From the IMG/VR virus record IMGVR_UViG_3300043540_000086, positions 1 to 36,613 of that record: a DNA stretch of 36,613 bases; one strand, written 5' to 3'. Numbering within the stretch: the stretch's first letter is position 1; each line of letters opens with the position of its first letter. Source of the stretch: a virus. Position numbers and translations under genes: made by a program. This document shows, one piece after another, positions 26,701 to 33,002 of this stretch. The notes below the pieces were generated by a model. The model worked only from the letters and a program-made list of their open reading frames with translations, made no database searches and was not told the DNA's origin.

Positions 26701-27182
26701 CACTCCACCGCCTCCCACTCGCCGACAGCGGCGCGTTCGACGCGTCCCCCGTAGGTCCGCTGGTAATCGCGTGCGTCGCGCTCGTCTCCAGCGCCATATG
26801 ACCACGGCTCTCCGCTCACCGACACCACCCGCCACACGTATTCCGGCTCCGGCCGGTAGATAGAACGCACCTCGTCGTCGGAATAGCTTGCGAACGCCCA
26901 CGGCACCCCGTCGTCGCGCGAGAACTCGACGTAGATCCACTTGTCGATGACGGTTCCGCGCGAGCCCCTCGGGATGTCGACCGCGCCGGTCAACTCATGT
27001 TCCCCGCGCATGTCGGTCAGCGTCTCGACGACGTCCAGCTCCCGCGCCTCGCCTTCCGGCTCGTCCAGCTGGGCGCGGATGCGGTCTCGCAAGACGCGCT
27101 GCGTTCCAGGTAGCACGTCGTATCCATCGAATTCGCGAAGCGCCTCCCGCAGCAACGCCTCCATGCGCTCTTCGCGCGTCAC
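26700..27182 (-). CDS. Hypothetical 160-aa protein of the leftward operon
   Basis: GTG 27182 has gggggtg just upstream. The frame stays open to GTG 27296, so a 199-aa fusion with the Cys-rich gene upstream is possible, but the bridge would be an Arg-rich stretch with shadow-like composition. The N-terminus is helical (EERMEALLREALREFDGYDV). The middle and end form a beta domain (GSRGTVIDKWIYVEFSRDDG, YVWRVVSVSGEPWSYG). No function is known. Confidence 0.6.
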   Translation of the reverse strand: MTREERMEALLREALREFDGYDVLPGTQRVLRDRIRAQLDEPEGEARELDVVETLTDMRGEHELTGAVDIPRGSRGTVIDKWIYVEFSRDDGVPWAFASYSDDEVRSIYRPEPEYVWRVVSVSGEPWSYGAGDERDARDYQRTYGGRVERAAVGEWEAVE

Positions 27183-27296
27183 GGCGTCACACCCCCGAGC
27201 GCGGCGCGGAGGGCGTCGCCGAAGTTCGCGCTCGCACACGTCGCCCTCGGCCTCGGGGTCGACGTTGCAGTGCGGGCAGTCGCAGGTGTCACTCAC
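27179..27296 (-). pseudogene. Small Cys-rich gene, apparently frameshifted
   Basis: GTG 27296 has an excellent ribosome site (ggagg, 6 nt spacing) and reads MSDTCDCPHCNVDPEAEGD. The +1 frame then reads CASANFGDALRAALGGVTP and stops at 27179-27181, overlapping the next GTG in the usual GTGA way. The original frame instead becomes Arg-rich. The length, 118 nt, is one base off a multiple of three. An indel near 27239 would explain this; programmed slippage or an intact fusion are alternatives. Confidence 0.45.
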
Positions 27297-27309
27297 TGAT
27301 GTCCTCCAT

Positions 27310-27372
27310 TCACGAGTGCACTCCAGATCCATAACATGCCGGGCACGGCTTCATGGCCGGGTCGTTAGTCAC
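27310..27372 (-). CDS. 20-residue peptide with CPAC knuckle
   Basis: GTG 27372 overlaps the stop of the pentapeptide gene. The peptide MTNDPAMKPCPACYGSGVHS contains a DnaJ-like CxxCxGxG half-site. It is the right size to bridge the gap to the next gene. Evidence is the coupling and the motif only. Confidence 0.4.
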   Translation of the reverse strand: MTNDPAMKPCPACYGSGVHS

Positions 27373-27760
27373 GGAGTGCACCGCGCAGGTCTGCCTCGGG
27401 CAGGTTGGCCCAGCGAAGGTCGGCGTAGCGCAGGTCGGCGTCGGACAGGTTGGCGCCCGACAGGTCGGCCCAGCGAAGGTCTGCGTAGCGCAGGTCGGCA
27501 ACGGACAGGTCGGCAACGGACAGGTTGGCACCGCGCAGGTCGGCATCGCGGAGGTTGGCGCCGTACAGGTCGGCTCCCCACAGGTCGGCGTCGGACAGGT
27601 TGGCCCAGCGGAGATCGGCGCCCGATAAGTTGACGCCCGACAGGTTGGCACCGCTCAGGTCGGCACGCACTCCGTGGGGCGCGCCGTCTAGCCAGCGGTG
27701 GTGGTCGCCAAGTACCTGTTGCAGGCGGACTCGTGGGAGTGGTGTCGTGTCGTCAGTCAT
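27365..27760 (-). CDS. Pentapeptide-repeat protein
   Basis: This 131-aa protein starts with an ATGA overlap. Residues 1-31 are a non-repeat head (TPLPRVRLQQVLGDHHRWLD). About 19 consecutive A(D/N)LXX repeats follow from residue 33 on (ADLSGANLSGVNLSGADLRW), which form a right-handed quadrilateral beta-helix. Some members of this family mimic DNA and act on gyrase or restriction enzymes; whether this one does is unknown. A truncated copy lies at 31545. It belongs to the leftward accessory operon. Confidence 0.9.
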   Translation of the reverse strand: MTDDTTPLPRVRLQQVLGDHHRWLDGAPHGVRADLSGANLSGVNLSGADLRWANLSDADLWGADLYGANLRDADLRGANLSVADLSVADLRYADLRWADLSGANLSDADLRYADLRWANLPEADLRGALRD

Positions 27761-29196
27761 GACGCCTCGATTCCGTCGAGCACGTACTCGTGCGTGGACA
27801 TCCCGTGATGCCAGGCGACCGCCGCGTGCGCGGATGGCATCTCCGCCGGCACGGGGATCAGATACCTCCGGTAGCGGCGTCCGGGAATCGGCGCCGATCC
27901 GGTCATCGCCTCATAGCGGCGCGACCACGCATCGTCGAGCACCGGGAGGTCCGATCCGATCGGCTCCGGGCTCGCGTCGACCAGCTCCACCCAGCGGCAG
28001 CGTGTGACGCCCATGCCGGGCAGCGGGTCGGCGTCCCACAGCACGCCGTAGTCGTCGGATGCGATCGCCTGCGCGCCGAGGACTTCCATCATCCGCGCGT
28101 TGCCGATCCGATCCGCCATGATGCGACGGACTTCGGCGTTTTCCTCACGGCTGATCTGCTCTGCGGTGATCGTCTCCGGGCGCATGACGATCTGCTCGGT
28201 GACCTGCGTTCCGTGGACGTGCCACAGCGCCCATCCGTCTGCCCATGCAATCGACGGGCCGGAATCGTTGTGCAGCCGGTGTGACCCCCATCCGCGCGAC
28301 CGCGACGGGTCCACAAGCTCGGTGTGGACCTCGGTCTGACGCCGGACGACGATCACGAACTTGCGATGCGGCCACCACCACCCGGCCTCCATCGCGTCGA
28401 TGCGTGCCTTGTTTGCCTCTGCCAGCTCATCGCCGATATTGAGTCCGCAGACATCGGTGAAGAACGTCAGGTACGCATTCCATCCTGCCCACCAGGTGCC
28501 GCCCCAGTATTTCCACCACGCGCCACTGACCGCGTTATGGACCCCGTCACCCACCGCGTCATCTACCGCGCCACTGACAGCGTTATGGACCCCGTCACCC
28601 ACCGCGTCATCTACCGCGCCACTGACAACACCACCCACCGCGTCATCTACCGCAATACCGACAGCGTTATCTACCGCGCGACGGACCGCACCACTGACCG
28701 CGCCATCTACAGCGTTATCGACCGCGTCACCCACCGCGTCATCTACCGCAATACCGACAGCGTTATCTACCGCACCACGGACCGCGTTATGGACCGCGCC
28801 ATCTACAGCGCCACGGACAACACCACGGACCGCGTTATCTACCGCACCACGGACCGCGTTATCTACCGCACCACGGACCGCGTTATCTACCGCGTCATCT
28901 ACCGCACCACGGACCGCGTTATCTACCGCGTCATCTACAGCGCCACGGACAGCACCGTGCGCGTCAATGATGTGCGCGGCGATTGGTGCCGCGAATGCCA
29001 TGACGATCGGGGAGTCCACCCAGATGACGTTGCCGTGCCACGGGATGCCGGCAGCCTCATAGCAACGCCGGATGCCGTCTGCGACCTTGGACTCGTCTGC
29101 GGGCGCGCAATCCAGTCCGCGAGCAATCCACTCGTCCGCCCAGGAAGCCATGCGCGCCTTCTGGGCGGGTGTGAGACGTTCGATTCTCGACGGCAT
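27757..29196 (-). CDS. DUF6745 protein with a giant tetrapeptide repeat insert
   Basis: This 479-aa protein has three parts. Residues 1-80 are an N-terminal helical head (RLTPAQKARMASWADEWIAR). Residues 81-226 are about 36 tetrapeptides of the type (G/N/D)AV(D/R/S/G). The remainder is a DUF6745-type domain: HNDSGPSIAWADGWALWHVHG, then EENAEVRRIMADRIGNARMM, VDASPEP and AAVAWHHGMSTHEY. The domain's biochemical role is unknown. The small partner that usually accompanies it is the next gene upstream. The repeat insert is absent from typical members as I know them. Confidence 0.82.
   Translation of the reverse strand: MPSRIERLTPAQKARMASWADEWIARGLDCAPADESKVADGIRRCYEAAGIPWHGNVIWVDSPIVMAFAAPIAAHIIDAHGAVRGAVDDAVDNAVRGAVDDAVDNAVRGAVDNAVRGAVDNAVRGVVRGAVDGAVHNAVRGAVDNAVGIAVDDAVGDAVDNAVDGAVSGAVRRAVDNAVGIAVDDAVGGVVSGAVDDAVGDGVHNAVSGAVDDAVGDGVHNAVSGAWWKYWGGTWWAGWNAYLTFFTDVCGLNIGDELAEANKARIDAMEAGWWWPHRKFVIVVRRQTEVHTELVDPSRSRGWGSHRLHNDSGPSIAWADGWALWHVHGTQVTEQIVMRPETITAEQISREENAEVRRIMADRIGNARMMEVLGAQAIASDDYGVLWDADPLPGMGVTRCRWVELVDASPEPIGSDLPVLDDAWSRRYEAMTGSAPIPGRRYRRYLIPVPAEMPSAHAAVAWHHGMSTHEYVLDGIEAS
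28519..28956 (-). repeat. 12-bp tandem repeat array in the DUF6745 gene
   Basis: The array encodes roughly 36 tetrapeptides with invariant AV or close variants. Larger units are also repeated, such as a 48-bp block at about 28528 and 28576. Both strands are open through the array because of its composition. Copy-number change keeps the frame. Confidence 0.92.
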
Positions 29197-29198
29197 GG

Positions 29199-29516
29199 TC
29201 AGTCGACCGTCTGGCGGGTGACACCCGCGTAGAAGTCCTGCTCGCGGGCGATGCTGACCCGGTACCAGCCGGGCGCGACCTCAAGGGGCGCGTGGTGCGA
29301 TCCCGGCCCGGTCTGCTCGATCACGCCGCCGTCGGTCAGGACCTCGATAAAGCGCCGGTCAAGGTCGTCGGTGATCTCGTGGCACTCCGCGACGAGAACA
29401 TGCCGCGTCCCGGTCACCTCGCCGAGGGCAAGCACGGGGTCGGTCGACTTCTTCGGCACTCCGCTGGGCGGAGCTGCAGGGATGAGACTCACGTCTCCCT
29501 GCCTGATGATGTGCAC
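29199..29516 (-). CDS. Small partner of the DUF6745 protein
   Basis: This 105-aa protein starts at GTG 29516, with aaggagacac 4 nt upstream; an in-frame ATG at 29546 lacks a ribosome site. The sequence MHIIRQGDVSLIPAAPPSG, VLALGEVTGTRHVLVAE and HHAPLEVAPGWYRVSIAREQ matches the small beta protein commonly encoded beside DUF6745 genes. Function unknown; the conserved pairing suggests one system. Downstream spacing to DUF6745 is 2 bases. Confidence 0.75.
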   Translation of the reverse strand: MHIIRQGDVSLIPAAPPSGVPKKSTDPVLALGEVTGTRHVLVAECHEITDDLDRRFIEVLTDGGVIEQTGPGSHHAPLEVAPGWYRVSIAREQDFYAGVTRQTVD

Positions 29517-29536
29517 TTCGTGTCTCCTTGTGTGTG

Positions 29537-29893
29537 TTATATCCATCTGCCGTTATCAGCCTCGGAATCCATCTCCATCTCGTCGGCGATGATCTGAAAC
29601 GCATCCTGTATGAACTGCTCGCGTTGCCGGCGCTCATGCATTCCGAGGGGAATCCAGCGCATGCCGTCCCACACGATCATGCGTCCGTCACATGTCGGGA
29701 TGCTCGGCACAATGGCGAATCCGTGCATGGAGACAATCGCCCAGTCTTTCCATGACAGGCGGTCGACCGCAGGATGGCGATGGATGACCTCGGACCCGAT
29801 GAGTGGTGACATAGGATCGATGCGCGCATGGTTGAGCGTCATCGCCAGTCCCTTTGCCGATTGCGCCGGGTTGTCCTTTGTGCTGTCCGTCAT
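29537..29893 (-). CDS. Hypothetical 118-aa protein
   Basis: The start was placed at ATG 29893 with aggaaggtg upstream. The middle (DWAIVSMHGFAIVPSIPTCD, GRMIVWDGMRWIPL) is a small beta domain. The C-terminus is helical (RRQREQFIQDAFQIIADEME). No family was recognised. It is part of the leftward operon. Confidence 0.65.
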   Translation of the reverse strand: MTDSTKDNPAQSAKGLAMTLNHARIDPMSPLIGSEVIHRHPAVDRLSWKDWAIVSMHGFAIVPSIPTCDGRMIVWDGMRWIPLGMHERRQREQFIQDAFQIIADEMEMDSEADNGRWI

Positions 29894-29898
29894 GGACG

Positions 29899-30126
29899 TC
29901 ACCTTCCTCGCGATACGGTGACGAACTGCAGATGCGGGGCGTTCTTCCATCCCCTCCACCCCTGGACCTCGACGGCACCGCAGGTGCGGCAGATCCGCCA
30001 GCACGGATTGTCGTTGTCGTCCGCCTCGGGATGGGAGTAGTAGTTCCACTTATGCCATCTGTGTCTCCTGCCGGGAGAGCCCTTAAGTCCCTGACGGCGC
30101 CAGTGCGTGTCGTAGTCGTGTGGCAT
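29899..30126 (-). CDS. His/Trp/Cys-rich small protein
   Basis: This 75-aa protein (ATG 30126, aaaagggg upstream) is basic and aromatic: RRHRWHKWNYYSHPEADDND, then CWRICRTCGAVEVQG and GWRGWKNAP. The CxxxCxxC pattern with nearby His residues suggests metal binding. Its function is unknown. The leader just upstream (30127-30215) holds two small hairpins and no convincing gene. Confidence 0.65.
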   Translation of the reverse strand: MPHDYDTHWRRQGLKGSPGRRHRWHKWNYYSHPEADDNDNPCWRICRTCGAVEVQGWRGWKNAPHLQFVTVSRGR

Positions 30127-30215
30127 CGTTTCCCCTTTTCCGGTCGTTGTGCATATCCGGGGCGACCTCGAAGCCGCCTACGTCCTCGCGATGCGAGGAA
30201 CCCGGATGCGGGTTG

Positions 30216-30395
30216 CTACCTGCCCAGCAGGTGATCGAGCAGGAACCTACCCGGCGCTCCGGAGTCCGACCACTCCACAAGCGCCGCGATGATCACGACC
30301 GACCACAAAAATGCCCACGCGACCTGCGCGCGCGCCCGCTCATACCGCATCCGGTCGCGGCGCCGGCGCAGGTAGTCGGGGGAATGGCCGCTCAT
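30216..30395 (-). CDS. 59-aa single-pass membrane protein
   Basis: A short frame starts at ATG 30395, overlapping the previous TGA (ATGA). The N-terminus is basic (SPDYLRRRRDRMRYERARAQ). A transmembrane helix follows (VAWAFLWSVVIIAALVEW, residues 25-42), then a polar tail (DSGAPGRFLLDHLLGR). The positive-inside pattern predicts a cytoplasmic N-terminus. A phage membrane protein in an accessory operon could act in superinfection exclusion; this is speculation. Confidence 0.65.
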   Translation of the reverse strand: MSGHSPDYLRRRRDRMRYERARAQVAWAFLWSVVIIAALVEWSDSGAPGRFLLDHLLGR

Positions 30396-30667
30396 GACCG
30401 TGCCCCCGCGACCGTCGCCAAGGCGTCATCGTAGGCGTCGATCAGCGTGGGTCCGTCGCCAAGCGGACATGTCGTGCCTTCGACTTCTTCTGTCTGTACC
30501 CTCCAACCCTCAGGGCCTTGTGCGACTTCATGCCATCCGATGCGCTCATCCAGGCGCCGCGCCAACTCGTCGGCGATGGCACTCCGCACGCGGTCGACGA
30601 GTCGTCCCCCCAGAAGCGCCGCGTGCGCGTCGATGTCGCGCAGCAGATCAAGTGTCATGTCGGTCAT
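30392..30667 (-). CDS. Hypothetical 91-aa protein
   Basis: The start was placed at ATG 30667, with agggga upstream. The sequence is helical and acidic: MTDMTLDLLRDIDAHAALLG, VRSAIADELARRLDERIGWH, TLIDAYDDALATVAG. It overlaps the membrane-protein gene by 4 bases. No motif was recognised. Confidence 0.65.
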   Translation of the reverse strand: MTDMTLDLLRDIDAHAALLGGRLVDRVRSAIADELARRLDERIGWHEVAQGPEGWRVQTEEVEGTTCPLGDGPTLIDAYDDALATVAGARS

Positions 30668-30750
30668 GTCATTCCCCTGTTGTCGTTGGTGGTCACCCAT
30701 GGCGCGCCCGCGGTGACGATCCGCGGCGAGGGGCGCCGGCCCGCGCGCAT
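30664..30750 (-). CDS. 28-residue basic peptide, tentative
   Basis: This tiny frame (MRAGRRPSPRIVTAGAPWVT...) fills the gap between two genes, and its stop overlaps the next ATG. No ribosome site is visible. It is kept at low confidence because tight coupling is the rule in this operon. Confidence 0.3.
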   Translation of the reverse strand: MRAGRRPSPRIVTAGAPWVTTNDNRGMT

Positions 30751-30757
30751 TGTGTGG

Positions 30758-31276
30758 CTAGGAGTTGGTGCTCGGTGTCACGTCAGATTTCGTAGGCAGA
30801 GCATTCCGTGATTCGGACAGGCAATGATCAAAGCCGTAGAACCCCCAGCACGAGTCGATGAAGCTTCCCGTGGTGATCTCGAATCCGTAGACCTCGCCCT
30901 CTACGTACATGCGCCATTTCTCCAACTCAGACGCAAGGATCTCACGCGCCACAAAGTTCGAACGCTGCGTACCATTCTTGACGAGTTCCCGGGTGATGTC
31001 GGCGTGCGTGCAGTAGATCGCCCCGTTCGCGTCCTCCGGGCTTGACTCCCATAGCCCGTATCTATCGGCGTGAATCCAGATGACATCGGCGCAGTCGGAG
31101 TCCAGGTCTGTCGGAGAGTCGCCAGGTGCTCGCCGCGTGTACTCGCCGATGCACAGATCGTCCCAAGAGCGCATATTTCCGAACGTGCCCCATTCTTCGT
31201 CCGGAGATGCCGGGTAGTAGTCCGGGAAAATGCGGATGACGTAGTCCCCGATGGTCTCTTCGTAGATAGGTTCCAT
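30758..31276 (-). CDS. Hypothetical phage protein, 172 aa
   Basis: ATG 31276 was chosen; upstream codons are Arg/Ser-rich shadow sequence. The pattern ETIGDYVIRIFPDYYPASPD, EEWGTFGNMRSWDDLCIGE, VIWIHADRYGLWES and EILASELEKWRMYVEGEVYG, ending in SCWGFYGFD, recalls a family of hypothetical phage proteins (LGTM-type) of unknown function. It is acidic and soluble. Confidence 0.72.
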   Translation of the reverse strand: MEPIYEETIGDYVIRIFPDYYPASPDEEWGTFGNMRSWDDLCIGEYTRRAPGDSPTDLDSDCADVIWIHADRYGLWESSPEDANGAIYCTHADITRELVKNGTQRSNFVAREILASELEKWRMYVEGEVYGFEITTGSFIDSCWGFYGFDHCLSESRNALPTKSDVTPSTNS

Positions 31277-31278
31277 TG

Positions 31279-31548
31279 CTAGACCTCCATCCGGGAGCGG
31301 CGGGCTGCTACTGCCGACTCGTGACGCTTGCGCATCCAGTCGAACTCGCGGACTCCTATGGTGAACTCCTCGCATGGAGTCGGGACGTCGGCGTATTCGC
31401 CCTTAGGGTGTGAGCTTCCCGAGCTATTGTCCTGCCAGTCATACGGGTGCCCGTGTTGGTCGTAGATGGCGAAACCGCGTGTGTGCCATCCTTGCGAGTG
31501 CCATGCCTTGACGTAGATCGCTGTTGCCGGGCGGGTGGTGTCGGTCAT
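31279..31548 (-). CDS. Hypothetical 89-aa protein
   Basis: ATG 31548 overlaps the previous stop (ATGA). The protein is His/Tyr/Trp-rich (IYVKAWHSQGWHTRGFAIYD, GHPYDWQDNSSGSS) with a basic end (RKRHESAVAARRSRMEV). It lies second in the leftward operon. The function is unknown. Confidence 0.65.
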   Translation of the reverse strand: MTDTTRPATAIYVKAWHSQGWHTRGFAIYDQHGHPYDWQDNSSGSSHPKGEYADVPTPCEEFTIGVREFDWMRKRHESAVAARRSRMEV

Positions 31549-31703
31549 GACTGTGCCCCCTTGCCGCGCAGGCTGGCGCCCGACAGGTCGGCGCCCGACA
31601 AGTCGGCACGCACTCCGTGGGGCGCGCCGTCTAGCCAGCGGTGGTGGTCGCCAAGTACCTGGTCCAGGTGGCCCTGTGGGAGTGGTGTCGTGTCGTAAGT
31701 CAT
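31545..31703 (-). CDS. Truncated pentapeptide-repeat protein, first gene of the leftward operon
   Basis: This 52-aa protein starts at ATG 31703 with agggggaatg upstream. It shares the head of the gene at 27365 (TPLPQGHLDQVLGDHHRWLD) and then VRADLSGADLSGASL, but has only about three repeats before a short unrelated tail (RGKGAQS). About 58 bp are identical between the two genes. It may be a remnant of duplication, or a head domain kept for its own role. It is directly downstream of the leftward promoter. Confidence 0.7.
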   Translation of the reverse strand: MTYDTTPLPQGHLDQVLGDHHRWLDGAPHGVRADLSGADLSGASLRGKGAQS

Positions 31704-31737
31704 GTCATTCCCCCTAGGAATCGTGTCGGTACCTAGG

Positions 31738-31766
31738 ATGATTCCACGATGTGTGATCACTGTCAA
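31738..31766 (-). promoter_or_regulatory. Promoter of the leftward operon
   Basis: On the minus strand TTGACA (31766-31761) and AATCAT (31743-31738) are 17 bp apart. The start should be near 31731, about 28 nt before ATG 31703. Two CCTAGG palindromes (31713-31718, 31732-31737) flank the start, and a GTGATCAC palindrome (31753-31760) lies within the spacer; both are operator candidates. Confidence 0.65.
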
Positions 31767-31796
31767 CACGTCAGGACGAGTGACCGTGATCAGTGG
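31753..31796. promoter_or_regulatory. Paired GTGATCA operator-like sites
   Basis: GTGATCACTG at 31753-31762 and GTGATCAGTG at 31786-31795 lie 33 bp apart, close to three helical turns. They sit between the two divergent promoters, as expected for a looping or cooperative repressor. Confidence 0.5.
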
Positions 31797-31820
31797 TTAC
31801 GCAAATTGCGCACCAATCAA

Positions 31821-31849
31821 GTGACACGTCCACTGCGCGGGGGTACGAT
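31821..31849 (+). promoter_or_regulatory. Rightward promoter for the replication genes
   Basis: GTGACA (31821-31826) and TACGAT (31844-31849) are separated by 17 bp. The predicted start is near 31856, immediately before the terminator hairpin. Confidence 0.62.
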
Positions 31850-31863
31850 GCATGCGAAACAAG

Positions 31864-31904
31864 AAGCGGCGCCGCGATCTGCGAGAGACCGGGCGCCGCT
31901 TTTT
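31864..31904 (+). terminator. Terminator/attenuator just after the rightward promoter
   Basis: aagcggcgcc (31864-31873) pairs perfectly with ggcgccgctt (31892-31901), with an 18-nt loop and five Ts at 31900-31904. No gene lies between promoter and terminator, so it would cut the transcript at about 50 nt unless relieved. Confidence 0.75.
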
Positions 31905-31925
31905 CCGACATGTCAGGGGGTGACG

Positions 31926-32294
31926 ATGCACGACAATCATAGCAGCACCACACCAGGAGAGGTCGATTCCGCGCGTAGATGGCTCCCCGGATTCGACCTC
32001 TCGGGAGTCGACCGCGAGGTGCCGTCACTGGGCTACCGCATGCAGATCATCGGGCACGAACTGCTGCCAGAGCTGGCCGCCAGGCGCATCGAATTGATCG
32101 CACGGGTGCCAAAACCGGGCCTCAGGGCGCATGAGGTCGCCGATCTTATGAAGCTCGAATGGCAGTTATCGCGCGCCGTGGACAACGCCTGGGACCGCCT
32201 GCGCGCGGCCGAGCGGGCCGCAGCGGAGTACGAGCAGTGGCTCTCCGGAGCGCGCCCGGATGATTTTTCCGGATTTTTCGCGGAGGGTGAGTAA
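31926..32294 (+). CDS. Hypothetical helical protein before the replication gene
   Basis: This 122-aa protein starts at ATG 31926 with caggggg upstream. It has a helical core (MKLEWQLSRAVDNAWDRLRA, AERAAAEYEQWLSGARPDDF) and an acidic C-terminus. It overlaps the replication gene by TAATG. It could be a partner of the initiator, but no motif supports this. Confidence 0.65.
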   Translation: MHDNHSSTTPGEVDSARRWLPGFDLSGVDREVPSLGYRMQIIGHELLPELAARRIELIARVPKPGLRAHEVADLMKLEWQLSRAVDNAWDRLRAAERAAAEYEQWLSGARPDDFSGFFAEGE

Positions 32295-32935
32295 TGCGTT
32301 CGCGGCCGGGTCCGTTCGTGTTTTTCCACGACCGTTTCCTTGAGCATCCGAAGCTCGCAGAGCTGTCCGATGGGGACGTGGTGAGGTGGATCTCTGTGGT
32401 CTGCTGGTGCGCCCGGAATGAGACCGACGGGCGATTCTCGGAGGCCGATTTTCGGATCGCTCAGAGGCGAGGGAGTGACAGGTTGGCGCGCGCTCGCCAC
32501 CACGTCGCCAACCTCGTGGCAGCCGGACTGATCGACGAAACCGACGAGGAGGGCGTGTATCAGGTCCACGATTACAGCGAGTGGCAGGAGACGAAGGAGG
32601 AGAAACTTTCACGGCGAGCAGGGCAAAGAGAGCGTGCCAACCGACACCGGGAGCGCAAGCGTCACGCCGTTACGTCACGCGTTACGCCAGAGGATGTGTC
32701 ACGCGTTAATAACGCTGTAAGAAGTAGAGGGGTTATGTCTGCTTCGCAGACAGACATAACCCCCCCGCGTGAATCTCGATCTGGAGGATCGATTCACACG
32801 GGAGAACCCAAGGGACAGGGCGGCAACCACGACGGGCCGGAACAGATGACGGATATCGATCGGTACATGCGACAGCAGGGGACGTGGGAGGAGTGGATCG
32901 AGTATGAGCGGGGGAGGGCGATTGGTGGGAGGTGA
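32294..32935 (+). CDS. Winged-helix replication initiation-like protein
   Basis: This 213-aa protein has an N-terminal domain with DRFLEHPKLAELSDGDVVRW, ADFRIAQRRG and LVAAGLIDETDEEGVYQVHDYSEWQ. This is the winged-helix layout of phage replisome organiser/initiator proteins. A basic linker follows (RAGQRERANRHRERKRHAVT). The gene contains iteron-like repeats and a 13-bp hairpin, as phage lambda keeps its origin inside O. No helicase or polymerase was found, so host replication proteins are probably recruited. The end is acidic and aromatic (EEWIEYERGRAIGGR). Confidence 0.72.
   Translation: MRSRPGPFVFFHDRFLEHPKLAELSDGDVVRWISVVCWCARNETDGRFSEADFRIAQRRGSDRLARARHHVANLVAAGLIDETDEEGVYQVHDYSEWQETKEEKLSRRAGQRERANRHRERKRHAVTSRVTPEDVSRVNNAVRSRGVMSASQTDITPPRESRSGGSIHTGEPKGQGGNHDGPEQMTDIDRYMRQQGTWEEWIEYERGRAIGGR
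32661..32763. other. Candidate replication origin inside the initiator gene
   Basis: GTCACGC(C)GTTA occurs at 32661-32672, 32674-32684 and 32698-32708. A perfect 13-bp inverted repeat follows: ggggttatgtctg (32729-32741) with cagacataacccc (32751-32763), loop 9 nt. A related palindrome GTAACGCGTTAC lies at 33027-33038. Repeats plus hairpin inside an initiator-like gene suggest an origin; this is inferred. Confidence 0.5.
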
Positions 32936-33002
32936 TGGTTCATGGGCGTGGGGGATCGTCGCTTGTGGGATTCGTCATAGGCCACGCCTATCGAGTTTCA
33001 AA

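Noticed and set aside
27400-27700. Regularly repeated sequence that could look like a CRISPR array
   Set aside because: The 15-bp periodicity encodes pentapeptide repeats in one frame; there are no conserved repeats with unique spacers.
28324-29232. Long rightward open frame opposite the DUF6745 gene (TTDRVIYR-type repeats)
   Set aside because: It exists only because the 12-bp array is open on both strands; the minus strand carries a recognised domain, a coupled start and a partner gene.
30083-30280. 65-codon leftward frame between the membrane protein and the His/Trp-rich gene
   Set aside because: It overlaps both neighbours deeply and lacks a ribosome site; only two small hairpins are credible in the gap.
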